A stretch of 64,000 nt of DNA from CCMP332 sp040218795 (GCA_040218795.1 JAVJQT010000002.1:303506-367505), one strand, 5' to 3'; shown: positions 55,312-62,599, numbered from the stretch's first letter. Made by a program: numbers and translations. The notes: a model not told the origin generated them from the sequence alone.

Positions 55312-55776
55312 CTATTTTCCTGCGATCTCAGCTCTCAGCGTACTTAATGCCTGAGGTGTTATGCCCAGATAGGAAGCGATCATTTTTTGAGGAACGCGTT
55401 GGACAATGTCAGGATAGGTCTGAATAAAGTGTTCATATCGTTCAATGGCTGAAGCACTCATAAGCATAATGATTCTTTTTTGCAGAACTTCTATTCGATT
55501 GATTAGTTTCTGATTGTCTGAAATTGTTGTAATGTCTTTTTCTATTTGGATGACTATAGAATCTTCCAATGCATCAATAAATAATTCACAAGGGCTTTCC
55601 GGAGAAACAGTGTCGGCAACGATCCAATTTTCCGGGGCAAACATATAGATGTGCTCTTTTCCTTTTTGATCAATTGAATAGCTGCGCAATAAGCCTGTTT
55701 CAACTTGATAGACTTTGCTTTTCAAATCGCCTTTTCTCTGAATTATTTGTCCTTTTTTGATCTTTACTTCTTTCAC
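55312..55776 (-). CDS. Crp/Fnr-type regulator, N-terminally shortened
   Basis: A 154-residue regulator that starts directly at the first strands of the cyclic-nucleotide-binding barrel (GTG start, VKIKKGQIIQRKGDLKSKVYQVETGLLRSYSI) and ends with the helix-turn-helix QKMIASYLGITPQALSTLRAEI. Relatives, such as the protein from 53624, have 25-30 more N-terminal residues. No ATG is present in the frame before a TGA 27-30 bp upstream. The sequence just upstream (55797-55830) resembles the left half of the attC-like repeats of the array, so the gene's 5' end may have been lost there. Whether it is still functional is unclear. Confidence 0.7.
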   Translation of the reverse strand: MKEVKIKKGQIIQRKGDLKSKVYQVETGLLRSYSIDQKGKEHIYMFAPENWIVADTVSPESPCELFIDALEDSIVIQIEKDITTISDNQKLINRIEVLQKRIIMLMSASAIERYEHFIQTYPDIVQRVPQKMIASYLGITPQALSTLRAEIAGK

Positions 55777-55799
55777 AGCAATTGATTTCCCTATGGCAT

Positions 55800-55912
55800 A
55801 TGTTCAGCTAAAGCGCGAATGTGCTCCGCTTAATAGAAACGCCAAAGTTCCTTTTCGAATTAATTTTATTAATGACCCATTTCTCTTATTCATTATAGAG
55901 TTTGTTCTGTGG
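55800..55912. repeat. Degenerate attC-like site (left border of array)
   Basis: The left part GTTCAGCTAAAGCGCG...GTGCTC resembles the left arm of the site at 63112 (GTTTAGCTAAAG...GTGCTC). The right end GTTCTGTGG (55904-55912) matches 7 of 9 bases to the complement of CCAAACAAC at the far end of the next gene unit (56871-56879). The inner stem is not convincing, so this is a decayed site at best. Confidence 0.3.
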
Positions 55913-55916
55913 TTTT

Positions 55917-56843
55917 TTAATATATATCCAAATCCTTGCCAAGGACAACTTTTCCCTTGTAGTGGTCTTTTATTTCTTTTAAAATACTTTCGTCCGTTGC
56001 CCCCCAGGACAAAATATGATACAATATCAGTAATTCAGGCGTAGCTTCTGTTGCTATCTTGGCCAATTCATAAGTTGATGTATGGTTTTTAGCATGATAC
56101 TTTTTCCAAAAATCGTCTTTAAGATCATATTTCGACTTACTGTACACCTCGTGTAAAAGTATATCAGCATTTTTGGCATATTCTGATATTTTCGTTGAAG
56201 GAGCAGTGTCTCCGGAAATAACAATGACTTTATCCGGCGTAGTAAACCGAAAACCCCAGGCATTTGGCCAGGTTCCATGAGGGACAGGAAATGCCTCAAC
56301 TTTTACGTTTTCATCTTCATAAATAAGGCCTTCACTTTTAATTTCTCTGCTATCTACTCGCCATCCTTGATTATTTGCGGGTTCGAGACCGTAAAGTCGA
56401 TATTTAATATCTTCCTCATAAGCTTTAAGAATATGATTGGTCATTTTAGTAATTCCTTCGGGTCCATAGACTATGAGCGGCTCATCGCGTCCCATAACCC
56501 ATGGTGTTAAGATTAAATCCGGATATCCTGTTGTATGGTCAGAATGTAAATGGGTAAGAAAAGCTCGCTTAATATTCTTGGCATTTAGTCCTTTAATATT
56601 TCCACCATATCTCTCCGACAAGGATGCTGCCTGGCGAATAAGACCAGGGCCAAAATCAATAATATATGCTTCGTTATTAACTACTATAGCTATTGATGGG
56701 CCAGATTTTGATGGGTTTGGATTTGGGTTTCCGGTTCCAAGAAGAATGAGTTTAGTCCTTTCTGAGTCTGAGAAATCATTCTGAGCCTTTGTTCCATAAA
56801 TAGAAACTATAAATAGCGATAATAGGATTATGACTAATTTCAT
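55917..56843 (-). CDS. Secreted metallo-beta-lactamase-fold hydrolase
   Basis: A 308-residue exported hydrolase with signal peptide (cleavage after TKAQ). The metal site is THLHSDHTTGYPD, and other ligands are likely in VPHGTWPNAWG, ISGDTAPSTK and the late LYHILSW; the early motif LILLGTGNPNPNPSKSGPS is typical of the RNase Z/arylsulfatase-like branch. It is probably a periplasmic phosphodiesterase, sulfatase or lactonase; the substrate is not known. In the array it forms a unit between the degenerate site and the palindrome at 56871, with its stop 5 bp from the left block. Confidence 0.82.
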   Translation of the reverse strand: MKLVIILLSLFIVSIYGTKAQNDFSDSERTKLILLGTGNPNPNPSKSGPSIAIVVNNEAYIIDFGPGLIRQAASLSERYGGNIKGLNAKNIKRAFLTHLHSDHTTGYPDLILTPWVMGRDEPLIVYGPEGITKMTNHILKAYEEDIKYRLYGLEPANNQGWRVDSREIKSEGLIYEDENVKVEAFPVPHGTWPNAWGFRFTTPDKVIVISGDTAPSTKISEYAKNADILLHEVYSKSKYDLKDDFWKKYHAKNHTSTYELAKIATEATPELLILYHILSWGATDESILKEIKDHYKGKVVLGKDLDIY

Positions 56844-56870
56844 TACCTATAGTTACAAGATTTGTAAATA

Positions 56871-56956
56871 CCAAACAACGGTTAGTGTATGGGTTCGTAG
56901 CTTAGATTTAAGCGCCGGCATCGTGGGGCATTGAACTATACAAAATGTTAACATTC
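56871..56956. repeat. attC-like palindromic site 1
   Basis: Left block CCAAACAAC (56871-56879) then GGTTAGTGTATGGGTTC; right arm GAACTATACA...ATGTTAACATTC (56933-56956). The TGTAT and GTTC segments pair with an internal mismatch. It follows the ParDE genes on the minus strand, and its right block GTTAACATTC matches, in complement, the block before the ParD gene. Confidence 0.6.
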
Positions 56957-56962
56957 GTTAAA

Positions 56963-57241
56963 TTATTTTAAAATTCGATTAATATTTTGCCTACCGACTA
57001 TTGCCATAATTTCAACTTGATTATTTTCTATTCTGTAGAAAATGCTATCTGCACCACAAACACATCTTCTGTAACCAGATTTAATAAAATCTACAGATTC
57101 AAATGCCAATGGTCTTTGAGCAATGGTTTCAAAATACTCAAAAAATTTATCTGCTTGATTCTGTCCAAATTTAACAATTCCGTATTGATGAATTCTAATA
57201 AGATCATCTTTTGCAGTATTACTAAGTCTATACTTAGCCAT
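56963..57241 (-). CDS. parE: RelE/ParE-family toxin
   Basis: A 92-residue toxin of the RelE/ParE fold. It starts MAKYRLSNTAKDDLIRIHQYGIVKFGQNQADKFF in pieces, contains SGYRRCVCGADSIFYRIENNQVEIMAIVGRQN, the final strands of the ParE fold, and has the basic Arg residues there. ParE toxins inhibit gyrase, RelE toxins cleave mRNA; ParD as the partner suggests the gyrase type. It overlaps the antitoxin gene by 8 bp. Toxin-antitoxin pairs are frequent cargo of integron cassettes, where they stabilise the array. Confidence 0.88.
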   Translation of the reverse strand: MAKYRLSNTAKDDLIRIHQYGIVKFGQNQADKFFEYFETIAQRPLAFESVDFIKSGYRRCVCGADSIFYRIENNQVEIMAIVGRQNINRILK

Positions 57242-57473
57242 TCAATGAATCTTTTGAAGCCTGAAGAATTTCAGCCTTCCTATCATCGGTAAATCCACTC
57301 TTTTCAGCAGATTCAAGCTTCAATCGAATCCAATCTATCTGTTTTTGCTGTTTTCTCGCTTGTCTTATCAAATCGTTAATTAATTCACTTTTGCTTGTAT
57401 ACTCATTGCTTTCAATTTGATTTTTCAGCCACTCATCATTTGGGTCAGTTAGGGAAATGCTTTGTCTAGCCAT
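57234..57473 (-). CDS. parD: ParD-like CopG-family antitoxin
   Basis: A 79-residue ribbon-helix-helix protein, starting ARQSISLTDPNDEWLKNQIES (DNA-binding strand and helix) and continuing YTSKSELINDLIRQARKQQ, then a C-terminal helical tail that would wrap around the toxin. It represses its own operon and neutralises ParE. It is the first gene of the cassette, 76 bp after the unit's right block, and overlaps parE by 8 bp. Confidence 0.88.
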   Translation of the reverse strand: MARQSISLTDPNDEWLKNQIESNEYTSKSELINDLIRQARKQQKQIDWIRLKLESAEKSGFTDDRKAEILQASKDSLNG

Positions 57474-57549
57474 TCTTTTTTGATGTAAATATACACCAAA
57501 AACGCACCAAATAAAATCAATTAATTGTCTTTTTATTCGAATTAAATAT

Positions 57550-57577
57550 GAATGCTAACGTTGGGCTATTGATATTG
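57550..57577. repeat. attC-like site 2, left half only
   Basis: GAATGCTAAC followed by GTTGGGCTATTG. The block GAATGCTAAC is the complement of GTTAACATTC at 56947-56956 with one mismatch, so it is the true right end of the ParDE unit. No complementary right arm occurs before the GH16-like gene. Confidence 0.55.
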
Positions 57578-57648
57578 ACTTTATGATTATTTACTAATTG
57601 ATAATATTTACATCGAGTAAATAAAGAACCAATTAGAAAACATAAAAA

Positions 57649-57676
57649 AAGCGGTTCTTATACGGATCGCTTTTTT
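57649..57676. terminator. Terminator upstream of the GH16-like gene
   Basis: AAGCGGTTC and GGATCGCTT pair over nine positions with two G-T pairs, preceded by seven A's and followed by six T's. The left part shares 19 identical bases with the terminator at 59250, which suggests duplication. No plus-strand gene now lies in front of it. Confidence 0.65.
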
Positions 57677-57818
57677 ATTTTCATATACAATCAAATAACA
57701 TTTTAGATCAAAAAATCGATGACTAAAAAGTAATTTCTAATTGATTATCAAGGGATAAAAAATATATAAAATTCCTTATATTTAATTTTCTGCATTTATC
57801 ATTTACTAAATAATTTAT

Positions 57819-59234
57819 ATGAGAAAGCTATATCTAATTGCGATTGCAGGTATTTTCATATCATCATGTGGATCAGATGATGATTCTAACAGTAATACAC
57901 CTACAACACCTACTGATACAACTAGCGATATAACCCAATATCCCGGCTATACACTTTCCTGGAACGATGAGTTTAATGACACCAAAATAGATCTTGGTAA
58001 CTGGACACATGAAACCGGAGATGGAACAGATTACGGACTTCCGGCAGGATGGGGATTTAATGAACTTCAAATAAACACAGATGATACTTCTAATTCATCT
58101 ATTATTCTAGATAGTCTTGGCAATTCGGTTTTGGCTATTACCGCTTTAAAATCAGGTAATTCATATACTTCAGCCAGATTATCAAGTTTTCAAAAGTTTG
58201 AATTCAGATTCGGAAGAATGGAAATACGAATGAAACTTCCTGGAGGTAATGGTATGTGGGCAACTCTAAGAGCATTTGGGGTAAATTTTGAAACTATAGG
58301 TTGGCCTGGCTGTGGTGAAATAGACATTTTTGATGTCATAGGCAATACTCCAAATAAGCTGTACAATAGGGCTATCTATGTTGATGCTGACAATGAATTA
58401 GGTAGTCATGAAGGAGATTACACCTTGTCGAATTCTTCTTTCAGCAATAATTATCACATTCTAAGATTTGACTGGACACCTGATAATATGACATTTTATA
58501 TCGATGAAGATATGGTTCAGACGATACCTATTGAAGACGATATGAAAGAATTTCTTCGATCACAAACTTTCATACTTAGTCTTGCAGTAGGCGGAAATGC
58601 ACCAGGAAACCCAGATGCAAACACAATTTTTCCAAATCAAATGTTAGTAGACTATATAAGAATTTATTCCAAAGACGATTTAAATGCCTCTGATCCACCA
58701 GAGTTAGATCCCAGAGAAGAGACAATTGGCCAATATGTAGATAGATCAATTCTCGGTCATATGGTTAAAGAAGGATTTAATACATTCGATGATATTGACG
58801 TCAATATTGTAGGTGATGGTGGAGAACCATCAATAATAGGTTCTTCAGTAGCTATTGATGGAGATTCAAGTGTATTGTTCAGCTATCCAGGTTCCAACTG
58901 GGGTGGTGCTTATTTTAGATTAGGGCAGCCTGTTGACCTTAGTGCCTCGTCTGTTGGCAATCTATATTTTTCAATAAATACTCAAGCTGATTTAAACGAT
59001 ATGGAGGTTAAATTGGAAAGCCCTAATTCGAATGCTTCCATATTTATCGTTGATTATCAAGCAACAGACCTTGGAAATGGATGGCTTGAATATTCAATTC
59101 CAATGGCCGATTTTGAAAATTCAGGATTGGATTTGTCAGATGTCGTAGTACCATTTGCATTTTGGAATCCAAGAAACTCAAATGGGGATTTTGCAGCTAT
59201 GGATATATTAATAGATAATATTTATGTCCAATAG
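57819..59234 (+). CDS. GH16-like lipoprotein with altered catalytic motif
   Basis: A 471-residue lipoprotein (lipobox ISSC; Cys near residue 17) with a Ser/Asp/Thr-rich linker, a GH16-type jelly roll (about residues 45-285; SWNDEFNDTKIDLGNW, FRFGRMEIRMKLPGG, and WTPDNMTFYIDED), and a C-terminal beta-sandwich (about 300-471) resembling a carbohydrate-binding module. GH16 enzymes (laminarinases, agarases, carrageenases) use an ExDxxE motif; here it is E167-I-D169-I-F-D172, so the second catalytic Glu is Asp, and the usual PAFWML segment is ATLRAFG. It may be a weak enzyme or a surface glycan-binding protein. It is the only plus-strand gene in the array region. Confidence 0.8.
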   Translation: MRKLYLIAIAGIFISSCGSDDDSNSNTPTTPTDTTSDITQYPGYTLSWNDEFNDTKIDLGNWTHETGDGTDYGLPAGWGFNELQINTDDTSNSSIILDSLGNSVLAITALKSGNSYTSARLSSFQKFEFRFGRMEIRMKLPGGNGMWATLRAFGVNFETIGWPGCGEIDIFDVIGNTPNKLYNRAIYVDADNELGSHEGDYTLSNSSFSNNYHILRFDWTPDNMTFYIDEDMVQTIPIEDDMKEFLRSQTFILSLAVGGNAPGNPDANTIFPNQMLVDYIRIYSKDDLNASDPPELDPREETIGQYVDRSILGHMVKEGFNTFDDIDVNIVGDGGEPSIIGSSVAIDGDSSVLFSYPGSNWGGAYFRLGQPVDLSASSVGNLYFSINTQADLNDMEVKLESPNSNASIFIVDYQATDLGNGWLEYSIPMADFENSGLDLSDVVVPFAFWNPRNSNGDFAAMDILIDNIYVQ

Positions 59235-59249
59235 GAAAGTAGATTGAAC

Positions 59250-59287
59250 ATAAAAAAAGCGGTTCTGTACAGAGCCGCTTTTATTTT
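59250..59287. terminator. Terminator after the GH16-like gene
   Basis: AAGCGGTTCTGT and ACAGAGCCGCTT (59257-59280) pair over twelve positions with one G-T pair, with an A-run before and TTATTTTTT after. It can serve both the plus-strand gene and the minus-strand remnant at 59304. Confidence 0.8.
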
Positions 59288-59303
59288 TTCTTAATGATAA
59301 TTA

Positions 59304-59540
59304 CTAAAGAACTACAACTGAGTTTTTCTCCAGTGAAACAGGACTTTGTACGTATTTGTCTGCATCCCAATCATTTTCACATGCTTTCCCATCGATAAGA
59401 TATCTGAATTGATATTCTTTGCCTTTCTCAAAGGACATTGTAGTTTGGTATTCACCCGTTTTGAATTTCTTCATGAGACTAGCCTTCCAGTCATTGAAGT
59501 CTCCAACAACAGCCACTTACTTTGCACTTTTAGCTGCTTC
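59304..59540 (-). pseudogene. 5'-truncated glycogen-binding (isoamylase N-terminal-like) domain gene
   Basis: The visible frame from GTG 59516 encodes about 70 residues, VAVVGDFNDWKASLMKKFKTGEYQTTMSFEKGKEYQFRYLIDGKACENDWDADKYVQ in pieces, an early-set carbohydrate-binding domain. Full-length relatives, about 100 residues in this phylum, carry EAAKGAKKVSVVGDFNDW at this place. Here the preceding codons read EAAKSAK, then a TAA where a Lys codon is expected, then VAVVGDFNDW. Upstream of EAAKSAK the sequence turns into the attC-like site at 59539. So the gene has lost its 5' end at the site and also has an in-frame stop. It is most likely inactive. Confidence 0.6.
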
Positions 59541-59607
59541 TAACAACGGTCAATGATAAGAGTAGTAGTGACAAAGGAGCTATTACTTCTTATCTATTGT
59601 TATCATC
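59539..59607. repeat. attC-like palindromic site 3
   Basis: Left block TCTAACAAC with ACGGTCAATGATAAGAGTAG, right arm CTATTACTTCTTATC (59580-59594), then ATTGTTATCATC. CTTATC/GATAAG and the TAC/CTA segments pair. Its right block GTTATCATC (59599-59607) matches, as complement with 8 of 9, the block GATGACAAC (60458-60466) before the ChaN-like gene. The stop codon of that gene (59590) lies inside the right arm. Confidence 0.6.
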
Positions 59608-60441
59608 TTTTTCAACTATTTCTGAAGCAGTAACTTTATCAGTGTAGAAAATATGTGTACCTCGATTTTCTTTTTTAGGAAATCTCTTACAAATAAAATT
59701 ATCATAAGACAGAGTCGTATTATAAATATTGTCCTCTCTTTCAATAATTCTAAGTTTTAATTCCGTACCGTCACTATTTAACATGTTGCCTTCACTGAAT
59801 GCATGATTAATTGACATGATCTTCTTAGAATCGAAATTAGTACTGTCTTGTAACAAGTATCCTCCAATTCTTACTTTGTTGAAAAGAGGTACAAAAGAAT
59901 TATGTACATTACCAGTTAGCGTAACTATTTTAGTGTTAGGATATGTTTTTCGGATGTTGCATATTTCCATATACATGGATGAATCTCTGGTTGAAGATGG
60001 GTAATTATTATCAATGAATTTTATAATGACTCTTTCATTTTGAAGGCTCTTGTATATTAATTCAAGCATTGATTCACCATTTCTACCATCCAAATTTTCT
60101 CTTTGAAAAAATTCCAACTCTTTTAATTGAGCAATTGACATGTCCTTTGATAAGTTATTCATTTGCGAAGAACGAATTTCCAACGCTAAGACGACTTCTT
60201 TTTCAGATTGAGTTAGAAGGTTGCACAGACCATGGACAAATTCGGCTGGCTCTTTTGTTCCATGCATTTCTCCAACCATTATTATTTCGTAATCTGAAAT
60301 CTCATTATATACATGCTGATTCAACTTTGCAATATCTTTAATTGGAATTGCATTTTGTTTTAAAAAATCAATCGGATTATTGGCTTCTTTCACACCGCAT
60401 GACAGAAGCAATAATAGTAATAGGTAATTCAGCTTTTTCAT
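59590..60441 (-). CDS. ChaN/TraB-like lipoprotein
   Basis: A 283-residue lipoprotein with signal peptide and lipobox (LLLLSC). The body follows the haem-binding ChaN/TraB-like superfamily layout: EIIMVGEMHGTKEPAEFV with the metal or active-site Glu and His, then EVVLALEIRSSQM, and the later KIVTLTGNVHNSF with a second His. Members are associated with iron or haem handling or with peptidase-like activity, but this protein's function is not known. A TTG start would add eight residues at the front; the ATG gives a clean signal peptide. It is the single gene of its unit, and the final codons and stop are inside the attC-like site. Confidence 0.72.
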   Translation of the reverse strand: MKKLNYLLLLLLLSCGVKEANNPIDFLKQNAIPIKDIAKLNQHVYNEISDYEIIMVGEMHGTKEPAEFVHGLCNLLTQSEKEVVLALEIRSSQMNNLSKDMSIAQLKELEFFQRENLDGRNGESMLELIYKSLQNERVIIKFIDNNYPSSTRDSSMYMEICNIRKTYPNTKIVTLTGNVHNSFVPLFNKVRIGGYLLQDSTNFDSKKIMSINHAFSEGNMLNSDGTELKLRIIEREDNIYNTTLSYDNFICKRFPKKENRGTHIFYTDKVTASEIVEKDDNNR

Positions 60442-60457
60442 TTTTAATTCTTTTATT

Positions 60458-60542
60458 GATGACAACGTTTAGCTAAAGTACGTAGCTTGGGATGGTGTGA
60501 GGGGATTAAGCAGCTATGAACTTTACACATTGTTAGCTTTTG
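60458..60542. repeat. attC-like palindromic site 4
   Basis: Left block GATGACAAC then GTTTAGCTAAAGTACGTAGCT (60467-60487); right arm AGCTATGAACTTTACACATTGTTAGC (60513-60538). AGCTAcGtACTTTA pairs with AGCTATGAACTTTA over 12 of 14 positions. It follows the small ORF at 60523 on the minus strand. Confidence 0.65.
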
Positions 60543-60672
60543 CGGAATTCCTTTTTTTGAAATATTCCAATACTTCTTTTGCCGATTTTCCTTCTGTTTC
60601 TTTTGCAATTCTTGCGCGTGACTTCCTCACTGATTCTACGCAATCAAATTCTTTTTTAATCTTAGTTTTCAT
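60523..60672 (-). CDS. 49-residue small protein, putative antitoxin of the PIN gene
   Basis: A small ORF of 49 residues (MKTKIKKEFDCVESV, then RKSRARIAKETEGKSAK and EVLEYFKKRNSAKANNV). It is Lys/Glu-rich and helical, in the manner of short antitoxins that accompany PIN toxins in this phylum. Its ATG overlaps the final codons of the PIN gene by 11 bp, so translation is coupled. Its stop codon lies in the attC-like site 4, as for other genes in the array. The antitoxin role is inferred from position and size; I do not recognise a named family. In this order the antitoxin would follow the toxin. Confidence 0.6.
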   Translation of the reverse strand: MKTKIKKEFDCVESVRKSRARIAKETEGKSAKEVLEYFKKRNSAKANNV

Positions 60673-61018
60673 AATCTACAACATCTCTTGGTGATCTAAT
60701 TTCAATAGTTTTATATCCATTTAAAAGATTTATTGCATTATAACCTTGAATTCTATGAATATTAACCATGTGCTTAAAATTCCAACTTACTAACAAATCT
60801 GCTTTTAATATCGTTGCAATTGCTATGTGATAACAGTCAGCGACACTGGACTTACCAACTACGCCTTCGGATAAATAATTATTCGCCAGTTCAATTGATT
60901 CTTTAGTTAGAAGAACTTTTTTAATATGGCTTGAAGGGAAATTTTTATAGAAATTTCTGACCTTGACGGGAGCATCATTCAAATCATCTATAGCAACATT
61001 AGACACTAACAAATGCAT
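60662..61018 (-). pseudogene. 5'-truncated PIN-domain toxin gene
   Basis: The 118 codons encode the C-terminal two thirds of a VapC-type PIN domain: DDLNDAPVKVRNFYKNFP, then SSVADCYHIAIATILKADLLVSWNFKHMVNI with the conserved Asp and the DLLVSWNFKH signature. Full proteins of this type begin with a strand holding the first catalytic Asp (about 40 residues), which is absent here. The frame has a TAA shortly before the first Met. The upstream sequence at 61013-61038 is the right half of an attC-like site, so a deletion that fused the two seems likely. It keeps only part of the acidic active site, so it is probably inactive. Confidence 0.65.
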
Positions 61019-61038
61019 TTTAGCTCTTGTTGTAGCAC
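61013..61038. repeat. attC-like site 5, right half only
   Basis: ATGCATTTTAGCTCTTGTTGTAGCAC closely resembles the right arm of site 8 (ATGCATTTTTAGCCATTGTTGTGC). The block GTTGTAGCAC (61029-61038) is the exact complement of GTGCTACAAC at 61520-61529, so it is the left border of the next unit. The left half is missing and the truncated PIN gene is in its place. Confidence 0.6.
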
Positions 61039-61511
61039 GTATTTATTTTTTCAATTATCTTTTCTATTTCATTTTTGCTGATATCCAAAACTGTTTCCAA
61101 GGAGGAAGAATTATTTTTTAAAAGAAGTTTATTTTTTCCTTTTGGATTTCTAGGATGAGCGATGATATCTGAAGTCAAATTATCTATTTCCAATTCTTTT
61201 TTACCGTCTTTAAATAGTTTATAATCAGCAATATAAATAATTCTATTTCTTTCTAAAATGAGTATCTCCTGACCATAGATATTCCATAACACAACTCTTA
61301 GAAGGTAAAATCCACTTCCCCAAAAAACTATGTAGATCATTAAGAGTACAAAGTGCAATCCTTCTTGGTTTAAAATAAGAATTATTGTTCCAAAAATTGG
61401 CAGTATACCCAAAATGATCATTACGAAAGCAAGAATTGAGATAATTACTTTTGGAGGATTTTCAACTTTAATATTTATTTGATCATCCAAGAATATAACT
61501 GAATTGTCCAT
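61020..61511 (-). CDS. Membrane protein of the cassette array, unknown
   Basis: A 163-residue protein with two hydrophobic segments (about residues 23-45 and 55-73), preceded by a short cytoplasmic stretch and followed by a soluble domain with the strands EILILERNRIIYIADY and GKNKLLLKNNSSS, reminiscent of PH-like folds in small bacterial membrane proteins. I do not recognise a family. It forms a complete unit whose borders are exactly complementary, and its stop codon lies inside the half site at 61013. Its start is 9 bp from the unit's right block. Confidence 0.65.
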   Translation of the reverse strand: MDNSVIFLDDQINIKVENPPKVIISILAFVMIILGILPIFGTIILILNQEGLHFVLLMIYIVFWGSGFYLLRVVLWNIYGQEILILERNRIIYIADYKLFKDGKKELEIDNLTSDIIAHPRNPKGKNKLLLKNNSSSLETVLDISKNEIEKIIEKINTCYNKS

Positions 61512-61519
61512 TTTATTAT

Positions 61520-61656
61520 GTGCTACAACGGTTTAGGCTATGCGTAGTGCGGGTTTTCAAGGCACTTATCTTTCCGTTTAGCTGTTAGTTTATTTAATGT
61601 AATTACTTTCATTATAGCACTTCCGCTCGCATTACGTATAGCCAATGTTGGCTGCC
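61520..61656. repeat. attC-like palindromic site 6
   Basis: The longest site, 137 bp. The left arm GGCTATGCGTAGTGCGGG (61536-61553) pairs with CTCGCATTACGTATAGCC (61626-61643) over all 18 positions if three G-T pairs are allowed. Left block GTGCTACAAC, right block GTTGGCTGCC (61647-61656). It follows the alpha/beta hydrolase gene on the minus strand. Confidence 0.75.
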
Positions 61657-61657
61657 G

Positions 61658-62503
61658 TTATTCTTTTTTAATCCAATTTTCAATGTCGGTTAATAGTTTA
61701 TCAGATACTCCCTTATAGGAATGTCCTGATTGATAGACATTGCATTCTACTTTCACCGATTTGTTTTTCTTTAACGCTCTATAAAGAGGCAGAATATAAT
61801 CTTCTATATTCACAACATTGTCGTCAAGTCCACCAGTCAAAAAAACGTCAACATTGGATAGACTATCAACCTGCTTTAGGATATAGAAGTATTCTTGATT
61901 ATCAATCAACTCTTGAATTGGGTCATCAAATTCAAAATCTACTGGTCCATCTGGTTTCTTAATCGTTTGAAAAAAGTCGGAATATCCTTTTCGCAGGTTT
62001 GGATTTGATTTTACTAAATCTCCAAAAATTCCAAGGTCACCTCCTGAAATGCTAATAACTCGTTTAATTTCTTGATGATTTATCGCATATATCATTGACA
62101 TATGCCCACCATAACTATAGCCACCTAAAATGATTTTGGAAGCGTCAATATCGTATTTCTCTTTCATCTCATTTGACATAAGAAAATCTAACGCAGCTTC
62201 TATATCCTCCTGTGAATTTACTAATCCTTGTTTCCCTTCACTATTGTGACAACCCCGAAAGTCAAATTGGAAAATATTGATTCCGTTGTTAGAAAGTGTT
62301 TTTCCAATGCTCCAAATATCTCCGGAATCCATAAATCCTTGCGTAAATAAAAGTGTAGGGGAATCCGATTTTTTCGATGCATAGAAATATCCTACGAGTT
62401 TTGAACCTTCACTTTCAAATGTTAATGTATCACATTTGGTTTGACTCAACAAAATGTTATTGAGTCCAACTACCAGTATTGTTAGAATCAGATATTTTCT
62501 CAT
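61658..62503 (-). CDS. Secreted alpha/beta hydrolase (cassette gene)
   Basis: A 281-residue exported hydrolase with a signal peptide (cleavage after LLSQ). It has the DFRGCHNSEGKQG loop, the nucleophile elbow IILGGYSYGGHMS, the acid in GLDDNVV and His in SGHSYKG. It probably hydrolyses a small ester or peptide; the substrate is unknown. The gene forms the unit between sites 6 and 7, whose border blocks GTTGGCTGCC and GGCTGCCAAC are complementary with one mismatch. Its stop codon directly follows the left block. Confidence 0.83.
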   Translation of the reverse strand: MRKYLILTILVVGLNNILLSQTKCDTLTFESEGSKLVGYFYASKKSDSPTLLFTQGFMDSGDIWSIGKTLSNNGINIFQFDFRGCHNSEGKQGLVNSQEDIEAALDFLMSNEMKEKYDIDASKIILGGYSYGGHMSMIYAINHQEIKRVISISGGDLGIFGDLVKSNPNLRKGYSDFFQTIKKPDGPVDFEFDDPIQELIDNQEYFYILKQVDSLSNVDVFLTGGLDDNVVNIEDYILPLYRALKKNKSVKVECNVYQSGHSYKGVSDKLLTDIENWIKKE

Positions 62504-62520
62504 TTGCGTTTATTTTTAAT

Positions 62521-62594
62521 GGCTGCCAACGCTTAGGCTAAGATAAGTAAACGGTTTGGTGGGTTAGGTATTTATCTTAGCCATTGTTGTGATC
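62521..62594. repeat. attC-like palindromic site 7
   Basis: A compact 74 bp site. Left block GGCTGCCAAC, then GCTTAGGCTAAGATAAGTA; right arm TATTTATCTTAGCC (62569-62582) pairs with GGCTAAGATAAGTA over 13 of 14 positions. Right block GTTGTGATC (62586-62594) is the exact complement of GATCACAAC at 63112-63120. Confidence 0.72.
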
Positions 62595-62599
62595 TGGAG

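Larger units (their letters stand above)
57474..57818. other. Gap with orphan half site and terminator
   Basis: About 345 bases between the ParD gene and the GH16-like gene. It contains the left half of an attC-like site (57550-57577) with no right half and a terminator at 57649-57676. I see no further gene. It probably marks where part of the array was lost or the GH16-like gene was introduced. Confidence 0.5.
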
